NCBI RefSeq assembly: GCF_025698545.1
Contig: NC_068576.1
Span: forward strand, 57,572,094-57,636,093
From: Gossypium raimondii
Lineage: Eukaryota; Streptophyta; Magnoliopsida; Malvales; Malvaceae
Reading direction: 5' to 3'
DNA length: 64,000 nt
Part shown: positions 13,727-23,947 of the stretch, one piece after another
Position numbering within the stretch: the stretch's first letter is position 1
Layout of the letters: every line of letters starts with the position of its first letter
Notes under the pieces: model-generated
Told to the model about the DNA's origin: nothing
The model's input: the letters and a program-made list of their open reading frames with translations, nothing else
The model's database searches: none
Program-made: the position numbers and the translations under genes

Positions 13727-14713
13727 GGTTTTGTTGGATTAATTGCTTTTGTGAGGAAGACGATCGATGATGAAGAAACAAAAGGAAGAAATAGTAGAGA
13801 TGTGGAAGTGGAAGTATAAGGAACCGTTCGTTTTATGTAAGTGAAAGAGATGAAGAATCTGAGATAGTGCTACAGTGGCAAGCTTTTTTTTATTAAGGAA
13901 AAGGGAATAACATGAAACCAGCCAAAGGCAATATTAGACAAGAAAAGATGGGATAATTAAAGCAATATATAATTAATAAAGAGAGGGACATAATTATTCG
14001 AATTTCCTTCAGCATTTTATAAATTATTGATTTAAGAATTAATCATTATAATAGCCTAAAGAATTAACTAATATTTTTAATATCTTATAATAAAAGGATT
14101 GTAATTGAAAATGGTTAACGTAAAAATCAAACACAATGAAATAAAAGTCCGAGGAGTTAGAATGATGTTACAGAGCATGTAATTAAATATGTTGTAATAC
14201 GAAACTCTCTAATTATTTGAATATCTGTCGATTTCAATAAAAGATATGTTGTTATTTTAGTTCAGTTTAATATGAAATGTTGATATATTTGTTTTTTTAA
14301 ATCAAACACAATGAAAATAGTATAATATAAAATGGGAATGCTGCAACGTCCAATCACAGTTCAGTTAGTGCAACATTAAACTAATTAACACCGAGGATCA
14401 AAATGTTGAATCCCACTTCACTGTCCGTTCCGTAAAAATATCATAAACTCAATTTTGCTAATTTTTATATATTAAATTAGAGAGTAAATTGTTTTTTAAA
14501 ATACATCTATTTTTATTGTTAAAATTTTATCTTTATATGTTAACACGTGGCACGTTATGTGTAATTATTTAATTATTTTGTCAACTATGTCCGCTTTTAA
14601 TAAGAAGAATGAATGAAATTTTAACTAAAATGATTAATTTGTTCTTTCATTTAACTGAATTGATTCATACATTTTTATTAAAAATTACAATCAAACTCTT
14701 AATATAAATATTT
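13727..14713. promoter_or_regulatory. KNOX upstream region up to the retrotransposon
   Basis: About 1 kb of AT-rich DNA between the KNOX start codon and the first LTR. It must contain the 5' UTR and proximal promoter of the leftward KNOX gene. No specific box was assigned. Confidence 0.5.
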
Positions 14714-15052
14714 CATTAGAGTTGTGTGACTCAAATTCTAAGAGATTACTTGGAAGTTAAGTTAAACAAAATATATCATCTTTCTAGAAGATTTAGTATT
14801 TATGAGTATAATATATCTAGCATTTATTAGCATAATATATTTGATTTTGATTAGAATTAGGTTTTTTCAACGTATAAATAGATGTAGTTGAAACTTCTCT
14901 TGCAATCATTTGAATTCGGCATAGTGGATTTTCTTCTCATCTGCGTGTGGTTTTTTTCCTGAAAGGGTTTTCACATAAAATTCTGTGTGTTCTTTATTTT
15001 TATTTCTCTTTTCTTTGCAATATATTGTCATTACCGACGTTCTATTTTTACA
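14714..15052 (+). repeat. 5' LTR of the copia element
   Basis: Matches 23625-23947 over about 323 bases, from TTAGAGTTG to TTACCGA. Its expected end is the CA at about 15051-15052, just before the primer binding site. The first two bases are CA where the other LTR has TG. Confidence 0.88.
14873..14880 (+). promoter_or_regulatory. TATA box in 5' LTR
   Basis: TATAAATA within the LTR, conserved at 23784-23791 in the other LTR. It is the likely former promoter of the element. Confidence 0.55.
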
Positions 15053-15055
15053 AAT

Positions 15056-15067
15056 TGGTACCAGAGC
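15056..15067 (+). other. Primer binding site of the copia element
   Basis: TGGTACCAGAGC lies immediately after the 5' LTR. It is one base from the common plant copia site TGGTATCAGAGC, which is complementary to the 3' end of initiator methionine tRNA. Confidence 0.85.
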
Positions 15068-15095
15068 TTCCAGGTTGTTCATCTCGATCACGGTA

Positions 15096-17585
15096 ATGGC
15101 GTCTTTGAAGTATGAAATTTCGTTTTGAATCGCAACACCAGATTTGCGTTGTGGCAGGTTAAGATGCAACCAGTTCTTGCGCAGATGGATCTGGAGGATG
15201 CCCTGCTAGGGATAGATAAAATGCATTCGACATTAACGGATGAAGAGAATAAGCGTAAGGATCGAAAGGCGTTAACACAATTACATCTGCATTTGTCTAA
15301 CGGAATTTTGCAGGATGTGATGAAGGAGAAGACTGTCGCTGCATTATGGAAGAGGCTGGAACAAATATGTATGTCGAAAACTCTAACCAGCAAGTTGCAT
15401 ATAAAGCAGCGTCTTTATGCTCATCGTTTGGAGGAAGGTGCGTCTGTGCACGAACACTTAACACTGTTTAAAAAAATTCTCTCAAACTGGAGGCCGTTGA
15501 GGTTCAGTATGATAAGGAAGATCTAGGGTTGATTCTACTTTGTTCGTTGCCCTCGTCTTATTCAACCTTTAGAGACACGATTTTATATAGTCGCGAGTCT
15601 TTCACAATTGATGAGGTTTATGATTCTTTGACCTTGTATGATAAGATGAAGCATGTTTGGGTTAAACTTGACTCTAAGGGAGAGGGTCTCATTGCTCGTG
15701 GGAGACAAGATCGAAATGCTGATGATGATCATGGAAGGACACAGAACGAAATCCTCGTGGTAAAACTAAGGGTACGTTTGGTTCAATGTAATGGAATAGA
15801 GCTGAAATGGAATAGAGCTGTAATCAATAATTAAATTATTTGGTTGAATGGAAAATAGAGCGGTAATAGCATTCTTTTGTTTGGTTGAATAGAATAGATG
15901 TTGCAATAGTATAAGAAAAAAAGCTTAAATGACCAAAAAGTACCCTTAACAGAATTTTTTTAGGTAGATAATTATTGTTATTGTTATTAAATTTTAATAA
16001 AATTATTGTTAAATATATTTTATTAAAATAATAATAAATAATTTAATCATATTTTAACATAATTATTATTAAATATAATTTAATAAAATAATATACAATT
16101 TAATAATATTCTTAATAGAATAAGGTTGTAATAGGACTGTAATGGAATGAAATAAAATCCAAATATTACATATTTACATAGTTTGGTTGAATAGAAATCA
16201 CAAATGACAACTTTACCCTTAAAATAAAGAATTTGTTATTTATATTATTAATATATAATAAAAGTATTTATATAAAATATATTTTAAATTAAATTAAATA
16301 ATTTCTAATAAAATTATATTAACCACCGTTCATCATATCTGGATGAGTAGGCCAGAATTACTGTTCATTTTTCCAGAAAACCACCGTTTCTTGAAGCTTT
16401 CCAGAAATGAGAAAACCACTGTTTCTTAAGCTTTCTTTAAGCTTTCCAGAAATCCGCCATTTCTTGAAGCTTTTTTTTTTTAAGTTTTTTCTTGAATTAT
16501 TTTTCATCATTTATATTATTGATAAAGTTTTCTTTTAAGTTTTCGTTTCTACTTATCTAATTCTACAATTCCAAAATTTTCAGATCTACCTTTCTTGAAG
16601 TTTTTCATGCTTTGTGTATTTTGGATGGAAGTTCTGAATTTGTCTTTTTCGAAAATTCTCTAGAAATTAGAACTTCCCTCAACAATGCATGCAAGTTTGA
16701 ATTGGAAAGGAGGTATTTTTGACAGAAAAAAGAGAAAGTTATTATGGGTGACATCAAAATGTTTTGACCTAGGATTTTTTTAAAGATTCATCAAAATGCC
16801 CCTTGAAATCTTTCTTTCATATTTTCTAATTTATTTTTTGTGAAATTTCTAAAAGAAATCATAGATCTACAAGAACAGATTGTAGGTTCCTTATCCATTT
16901 TGGTCATCCTCCTTCCTAATTTTGGATATTTAAATCTCTATATAATAGCTTAACCCAAAATTGAGATAGAAATGCTCTTTTTTTTTAAGTTGTTGATGCA
17001 AATTTTGAGATTTTTCTTTCTTTTTTTCCAGTAAAAAAAATCTAACCATATTATTCCTGGAACCATTGGAGATCATCAGTATTATTGTTAAATTCAATTT
17101 GACACAAAATTGATGAAGAAGAAGAACAGTAAAAAAATGATAGACATAATTAGAAATAAAAAAATTGTTATTACTTGTGTCGCTAAATTGTCTATTCCTA
17201 CCCTTAACCACCGAATATGGATTCATTAAATTTGCTGAATAAATAAGGAATGACATTCCATGGAATGGCTCATTCAGTTAACCAAACTAGTGTTTTACTG
17301 TTCATTAAAGAATAAGGAGGGAATGGAATAGTCATTCCCTCCAACCAAACGTGTTGTAAGGGTAGATCGAAGTCTTCAAATAGAGGTAAAACCTGTAACT
17401 TCTGCAAGAAGAAAGGGCACATTAAATCTGAGTGCTATAAGCTACAGAACAAGATCAAAAGAGAGGCTGCAAATCAAAAGGAAAAACAACCAGAAAATTT
17501 CGGTAAAGCTAATGTTGTAGAAGACTACAGCGATGGTGAACTTTTAGTCGCTTCTGTCAACAATTCTAAAGTGAACGAGGAGTAA
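15096..17585 (+). pseudogene. copia gag (broken, interrupted by a TIR element)
   Basis: Begins at ATG 15096 and meets a stop about 10 codons later. The gag-like frame resumes at 15125 (RFALWQVKMQ, a hallmark of plant copia gag) and shifts by one base near 15485-15495; the next frame carries LCSLPSSYSTFRD. The 1583-base insertion at 15774-17356 splits the gene. Gag then continues on the far side with a CCHC zinc knuckle at 17394-17435 (spacing C-2-C-4-H-4-C), which binds the element's RNA in functional copies. A stop at about 17583-17585 separates gag from the protease. No functional product is possible. Confidence 0.9.
15774..17356. mobile_element. TIR DNA element (probably non-autonomous) inserted in gag
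   Basis: Removing 1583 bases restores gag continuity between PRGKTKG and RSKSSNRG. The flanks carry the same 7 bases, TAAGGGT, at 15767-15773 and 17357-17363. The ends are imperfect inverted repeats: ACGTTTGGTT at the left, and its complement near the right end, with GGAATGGAATAG-like wording just inside each. Duplication length and ends would fit a hAT-like element (8 bases with one mismatch, CTAAGGGT/GTAAGGGT). No transposase is visible inside; the 108-aa minus-strand frame at 16930-17256 has no recognisable motif. Confidence 0.75.
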
Positions 17586-18980
17586 ATCATTGATTCGAGC
17601 TGCACCTTTTACATGAGTCCCAATCGGGATTGGTTTACAACTTACGAAACAGTGTCTGAAGGTGTTGTTTTGATGGGAAATAATGCTTCGTGTAAAATTG
17701 CAAGTGTTGGAACAATTAAAGTTAAGATGTTTGACGGAGTTGTCAGAACACTTAGTGACGTGCGACATGTTCCAGAATTGAAGAGAAATTTAATTTCTTT
17801 GAGTACTCTTGATTCAAAAGGGTATAGATACACAGCTGAAAGTGGGGTTTTGAAGATTTCCAAAGGTTTGCTCGTTGTGATAAAAAGATAGAAAAAGACT
17901 ACCAAGTTATATGTTTTACAGGGTTCTACTGTTACTGGTGATGCAACTATCGTTTCCTCTTCTTTGTCAGATGATGATATTACTAAACTTTGGCATATGT
18001 ACGTAGGGCATATGAGTGAGAATGACATGACAGAATTGAGCAAAAGAGGACTTCTTGATGGGCAAGGAATTTGCAAACTAAAGTTCTGTGAGCACTGTAT
18101 TTTTGGGAAGCAAAAGAGAGTTCGATTCACTAGAAAAATCCATAACACGAAGGAAACATTGAAGTATATTCATTCTGATCTGTGGGGGCCATCTAGAGTG
18201 CCTTCGAAAGGTGGAGCTAATTTTATGCTAACTTTTATTGATGATTTTTCTAAAAAAGTTTGGGCGTTCTTCCTGAAGCAGAAAAGCGATATGTTTTCCG
18301 CATTTAAGTCTTGGAAAAATATGATTGAAAAACAGATGGGAAAATAAATAAAATACCTCCGCATAGACAATGGCTTAGAGTTCTATTCTGATGAGTTTAA
18401 TAAATGGTGCAAGTCAGAAGAGATCATGAGGCACTTGATAGTTCGTTATACTCCACAGCAAAATGACATTGTAGAACAAATGAACAGAACGATCATGGAG
18501 AAAGTTTGATGTATGTTGTCAAATGCCAACTTAGCAAAGTCGTTTTGGGCCGAAGCAACCTCTACTGCATGTTTTTTTATCAACCGATCTCCATCCGTTG
18601 CCATTGAGAAAAAGACTCCACAAGAGGTATGATCTGGTAATCCTGCTGACTATTCTAATTTAAAGATATTTGGGTGTCCTGTGTATGCTCATATTGATAA
18701 TGGAAAATTTGAACCGAGATCCATTAAATATGTTTTTTCTTGGTTATAAAGATGGTGTCAAAGGGTATAAGTTATGCTGTCCTGAAAATAGAAAAGTTGT
18801 GATTAATAGAGATTTTTTTATGAAACTGTTATACTACCTAACTTATCTCTTAAAGACTCTTCCAATAAAGAAAATCAAAAGCAGGTGGAGCATCAGATTA
18901 ATCTAGAATCTACAACAGAGTCGACTCCTTAAGCCAATACAAAAATTTAGAATAGAGTTGCTTCTTTACCATAATACTCT
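17586..18980 (+). pseudogene. copia protease and integrase remnants
   Basis: The protease follows a stop and reads IDSSCTFYMSPN: the catalytic DSG triad is DSS here, so it would be inactive even without stops. A later segment (VRHVPELKRNLISLSTLD) is typical of the group. The integrase shows the HHCC zinc domain (LWHMYVGHMS and CEHCIFGKQKR at about 17990-18120) and core parts (FIDDFSKKVW near 18235, RIDNGLEFYSDEF near 18363, TPQQNDIVEQMNRT near 18450). In-frame stops occur at about 17889, 18345, 18508 and 18630. Several sit where relatives have CGA or TGG, consistent with C-to-T decay. The stretch after about 18840 is poorly conserved. Confidence 0.9.
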
Positions 18981-19562
18981 ATCGCCAAAAATAGAACAAT
19001 AAGAGAAATTAAACTTCTAGAAGTATGCCGAGGCTGATCTAGTTGCTTATGCTTTAAATGTGGCTGAAGATATAGATGCAAACCAAGAGCCATCTAATTA
19101 TTCTGAGGCGATTAGTTGTGAAGACTCAGAAAAGTGGATGTCCACTATGCAAGAGGAGATGGAATCCACAAAAACAGAACCTGGGATCTTGTGAAACTTC
19201 CTAAAGGTAAAAAGACTGTTCGTTGTAAATGAGTGTTTAAAAAGAAAGAAGAGACTTTAGGAGTTGAAGAACCTAGATATAAAGCAAGGCTTGTTGCAAA
19301 AGGTTACAGTCAAATTCCAGGAGTGGACTTCACAGATGTGTTCTCCCTAGTTGTGAAGTATAATTCAATTCGAGCTTTGCTTGGTATTGTGGCCATGTAT
19401 GATTTGGAGCTTGAGCAGTTAGATGTAAAAACTTTATTTTTGCATGGAGAACTTGAGGAAAATATTTACATGTAACAACCAGAGGGTTTTACAGTCTCAG
19501 AAAAAGAGGACTATGTTTGTTTGCTAAAAAGTCCCTTTACGGTTTGAAACAGTCACCAAGAC

Positions 19563-22466
19563 TGTAACAGCCTAATTTTCAGTGGTGTCAGAAATAGTGA
19601 TTCGAGATCACTAAATCTGACAAGTGAGTCTTAAAATTTAATAAATTAATAATTATGGGTCAAGTGTGAATTTAGAAGAATTTTTGAATTAGTGAATTTT
19701 GTGTTTTAAAAAGAATTTAATAGGTAAATTGGGTCTAAAACGATGTATCGAGACCTCGAGTTCATAAGCCGAACCATAAATATTTTTATGAATATTTATG
19801 GTGTGTCATTGAGTTAGTATAAAAGTTTCAGTTAGAAAATTTTAACGTTTGATAGTCAATTAATTAAAAGGACTAAATTGGAAATAGTGCAAAATTTGTT
19901 AAATTGTGGTCAAATAGCTTAAGTGACTAATAAGGAGGATTTAAAAGGTAATTAGGCCCAAATTATATGGCTGGACGGTTGGGCAAGAAAAATCAGCAGA
20001 AAGTAAGGAGAAATAAGGGCAAAATTGGAAATTTCACAAATTAAATGTATAAAATAAAGATAAAAGTGAAAAATCTAGAGATCTCTTCATATTTTATCAG
20101 CAAAAACGCCATAGGAGGTCTGAAGAAAGCTGGGGTTTCATATTTTTACACTATGTAAGCTCAATTCTTGCTTTTTCTTTGTAATTTTTCATGTTTTGTG
20201 ACTTTTACAACTAGGTCCAACTATTGAATTCATTAGTTTTGATTCTATGAATGATTTTGAAAGTTACCATGAGTGAGTTCTGGAATTTTATGATGAATTA
20301 TCATATAATTAAAGCTTTAATTTTATTATATGATGATTTTATTAAGTAATTTTGGTAGAAATTGATTTTAGGGACTTAATTGTGAGAAAGTTTGGAATTA
20401 GGGTTTGGTGTTGCGGTTTTGAATATGAAAGGATATTTAGTAGTCTAAAATAGTTGGACAAGGTGTTAATTGAGAAAAACTAGATCAATTGAGGGGTTAA
20501 TTGAGTAAGGATCAAATTGTAAAAACTGTAAAATTTGGGGTAAAAGTGTAATTTCGAAAATTTAAGGGCAGAAACTGCGAAATGAATTAGAATAGAATTA
20601 AATGCTGATGAATGAATAAATTTGCATTTTAGATCGAGAACCTGAAACAAGTCGAGGAAAAGAAAAAGTAGCTGATTAGTCCCTGAACTTTTACGAATTC
20701 AGCAAATTGACCCAGGTAAGTTCATATGGCTGAATTTTTATGATTAATTGTTAATGTGAAAATGATATAATGTATCAATTTGTATATTGTTGTTGAATTA
20801 TTAGTATGGTAAAAATGAGAATAAAATGAGATTGTTAGTTCAAATTAAGGGATCCGCAGGATTGGGCACATACGTTCGACAATCAGTGATGAATTGACGG
20901 ATAAGTCCATTGTGGCTCCATGGAAAAATGTGAAAAGTAGGTATGGTGTTTCAGTGAAGAAAACCATACTGAGTTGTGAAAAGTAGGTATGGTGTTTCAG
21001 TGAAGAAAACCATACTGAGTTGCGAAAAGTAGGTATGGTGTTTCAGTGAAGAAAACCATACTGAGTTGCGAAAAGTAGGTATGGTGTTTCAATGAAGAAA
21101 ACCATACTGAGTTATAGCAATGTGAAACATCAAGCAAACCGTGGCACCGGGAAAACGATGTACTCAAATCCGTAAGACGATCCTTAATTTGACAAGTGTT
21201 TATTTGTAAGTGCAATTGAAGCTAAATGTCGAAAATTAAGTTGACATCTGACATCGAGCTCGATTGGATAGAGTCATGGCATGAAATTGTGGTTGGCAGG
21301 AAGTGTTAAATTTTTATTTGTCTATTAATATTGTTAGTGAAATTGTGGTAAGATTTTATTATGAGCCTATGAACTTACTAAGCTTCCATAAGCTTACTTG
21401 TGTGTGTTTAATGTTTCTTGTAGATTGATATATATATACGTTCGGAGGATCGGATCTACATCAACGACCACACTATCCAGATTTACTCCGGTAGATTTTG
21501 TTAAACAACTTTTTGGATTTATATGGCATGTATAGGGAATTGAAATAAAAAGTATTAGTATGAATGACTAAGTATAAAAAGTATTAGTATGAATGACTAA
21601 GTATGCAAAATAAATTTGAATGTTATGGTTGTGTTAGATATCGAAATATATACATGTTTTTAGTTTGAAATGGTTGATTGGTTGAACTTCATTAGTATTT
21701 AAATGAAGTAGTTGAAATACTGGAATGGGTTGTGATTTAAAATTGCGGGAAGGTTAGATAATTATAAAAGGGTTATATTGAATTTTTTTATTTTATGGAG
21801 CAGTTCTTGGACAGCAGCATTGAGGTAACTTTGAAAAATCACCAAAATAGTGTAAATTGAATTAGAAGCTAAATGAGATATGAAATTAAAGATGAATGAG
21901 TCTATGTTCACATGAAAGAAAAGAGTAAGAAAAGAGTTATATATTTTTAGATAATTGAATTTTAGTAAAACAGGGTAAGAACGTTTGTGAAGTCCCCTGT
22001 TCTGACTTTAGAAATTCATTAAAAATTTTACAGAAGGATTTATGAGTTATAATTTATATGTATAGATTCCTTATTGAGTCTATTTTCTGTAGAAACAAGT
22101 AAGAACTTCATATGAAAATCCTACAGTGAGAAAACTTATTTTTAGTGACAAGAGGTCAGGACAGTCAGGTGGTGAAACAGGGGAAAATTTAACTAATAAA
22201 CTGTACTAATTGGCCCAACAAAAAATTCTGAAAATTTTATGGTAAGTAGATATATGAGTCTAGTTTCAGGGAAAATTTATAGAGTTAAATTTCGAGTTCC
22301 GTAGCTCAAGTTATAAGTAATTTAGTAACTGCTGCGCGATTGGACAGATTGCTGTAAATAGTGAAATAAATTTTCAAACCAAGTTTTTATGCTCCGAATT
22401 AGTAAGATAAGTTAAGTAATGCCTCGTGCTTGACTCCGGCAACAGTTTCGGGTACGGGGTGTTACA
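19563..22466 (-). mobile_element. Solo LTR (2.9 kb), probably Ty3-gypsy, inserted in the copia RT
   Basis: The insertion is bounded exactly by a 5-base duplication AAGAC (19558-19562 and 22467-22471). It starts TGTAACAGCC and ends GGGTGTTACA, so both ends carry the TG...CA of an LTR. Deleting it plus one AAGAC rejoins RT as SPRQWYKRF. The right end read in reverse is TGTAACACCCCGTACCCG, the kind of LTR start seen in cotton gypsy elements, so the LTR lies in minus orientation. No primer binding site, gag or pol was found inside, and its two ends are not direct repeats of each other, so it is a solo LTR rather than a full element. Confidence 0.82.
20930..21113. repeat. Tandem repeat, four 46-base units, inside the solo LTR
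   Basis: Four adjacent near-identical copies start at 20930, 20976, 21022 and 21068. Each holds AAAGTAGGTATGGTGTTTCA and ends in CCATACTGAGTT. Units 3 and 4 share a T-to-C change at their second base, and unit 4 has AATGAAG for AGTGAAG. Within a unit, GTATGGT and ACCATAC form an inverted pair, so each unit can fold into a hairpin. Confidence 0.95.
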
Positions 22467-23624
22467 AAGACAGTGGTACAAGAGGTTTGATTATTTTATA
22501 ACTTCTCATTATTTCAAAAGAAGTAGTTTTGACAGTTGTGTTTACTTTAAGAAAAATAGTGATGGTTCTTTTGTGTATCTACTCCTTTATGTTGATGACA
22601 TGTTGATAGCAGCAAAAGATAAATGAGAGATAAGAAAAGTCAAAACCCAACTAAGTGAAGAATTTGAGATGAAATATTTGGGACTAGCAAAGAAGATACT
22701 TGGTATGGAGATTCTTAGAGATAGAAAAGCAAGTAAATTGTACCTAAGTCAGAAGGGGTACATTGAGAAAGTTCTTTGCAGGTTCAATATGCAGAGTGCT
22801 AAGCCTGTTAGTACTCCTTTAGCAGTCCATTTCAGATTTTCATTGGCTTTGTCTCCACAATCAGATGATGAGATTGAGTACATGTCACATGTTCCATACT
22901 CTAGTGCAGTGGGATCTCTCGTGTATGCTATGGTTTGTTCATGTCCAGATTTATCATATGCAGTTAGTGCAGTTAGCAGATACATGGCGAATCCCGGTAA
23001 AGAACATTGGAAAGCAGTTCAGTGGATTTTCAGATACTTACGAGGTACTAATGATGTTTGCTTACAGTTTGGAAGAACTAGAGATGGAATCATTAGGTAT
23101 GTTGATACTGATTTTGCTGGAGACCTTGATAGAAGAAGATCTCTCACAGGTTATGTCTTTACAATCGAAGGTTGTGTAGTTAGTTGGAAAACTACTTTGC
23201 AAACTACAGTCACTTTGTCTACCACTGAAGCTGAGTACATAGCGATTACTAAGGCTTGTAAAGAAGCTATTTGGTTGAAGGGACTATTTAGTGAACTCAA
23301 TGACGACCTTCAAATCAGTACAGTATTTTGTGACAGTCAGAGTGTCATCTTCCTTACAAAAGATCAAATGTTTCATGAGAGAAAAAAACACATTGATGTT
23401 CGGTATCATTTTGTTCGTGATATTATTGCTCTTGGTGATATTGTTGTGAGCAAAATTAGTACTCATGAAAACCCCTACAGATATGATGACTAAGTCACTT
23501 CTTATAACCAAGTTTAAGCATTGTTTAGACTTGGTTGGTGTTCATTGTTGAAGTTAAACCCTTAAGGGGTTTTATGGAAGAGGTGAAAAACTTATTCGTT
23601 GAGAATTCGTGTCAAGGTGGAGAT

Positions 23625-23947
23625 TGTTAGAGTTGTATGACCTAAATTCTAAGAGATTGATTGGAAGTCAAGTTAAACAAAATGAATCTTCTTTCTAAAA
23701 GATTTAGTATTTATGAGTATAATATATTTAGCATTTATTAGCATAATATATGTGACTTTGATTAGAGTTAGGTTTTTTCAACCTATAAATAGATGTAGTC
23801 GAAACTTCTTTTGTAATCATTCGAATTCGACATAGTGAATTTTATTCTCCTCTGCCCGTGGTTTTTTTCCCGAAAGGGTTTCTACATAAAAATCTGTGTG
23901 TTCTTTATTTTTATTTCTCTTTTTTTGCGATATATTGTCATTACCGA
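23625..23947 (+). repeat. 3' LTR of the copia element
   Basis: Begins TGTTAGAG directly after a purine tract and ends where similarity to the 5' LTR stops, at TTACCGA. It is about 88-89 percent identical to the left copy by hand alignment. Confidence 0.88.

Larger units (their letters stand above)
19060..23493 (+). pseudogene. copia reverse transcriptase and RNase H, split by a solo LTR
   Basis: RT begins with YKARLVAKGYSQIPGVDFTD at about 19275-19335 and runs to LKQSPR, where the 2904-base insertion interrupts it. It resumes at 22472 as QWYKRFDYF. The catalytic YVDDM box is at about 22591-22605. An in-frame TGA at 22624 follows, then [14 protein letters not shown]. The 274-codon open frame 22669-23493 covers the RT thumb and RNase [16 protein letters not shown] near 23100, [10 protein letters not shown] near 23217, [10 protein letters not shown] near 23330 and [13 protein letters not shown] near 23385. 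The RNase H part is the best preserved piece of the element. Confidence 0.93.
14714..23947 (+). mobile_element. Degenerate Ty1-copia LTR retrotransposon with two nested insertions
   Basis: Two direct repeats of about 323 bases (14714-15037 and 23625-23947) flank a tRNA-iMet-type primer binding site (TGGTACCAGAGC, 15056-15067) and a gag-protease-integrase-RT-RNase H order, which defines Ty1-copia. The RNase H and integrase wording is Tork/Tnt1-like. A purine-rich tract (AAGGTGGAGA, about 23614-23623) precedes the right LTR. The body is broken by stops and frameshifts, by a TIR element at 15774-17356 and by a solo LTR at 19563-22466. Without those two insertions it would be about 4.7 kb, near the usual length for the group. 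By eye the LTRs differ at roughly 35-40 positions, so the insertion is old. No clean target-site duplication was found: the left LTR begins CA rather than TG, and the right LTR lacks the last approximately 15 bases present on the left. Confidence 0.93.
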
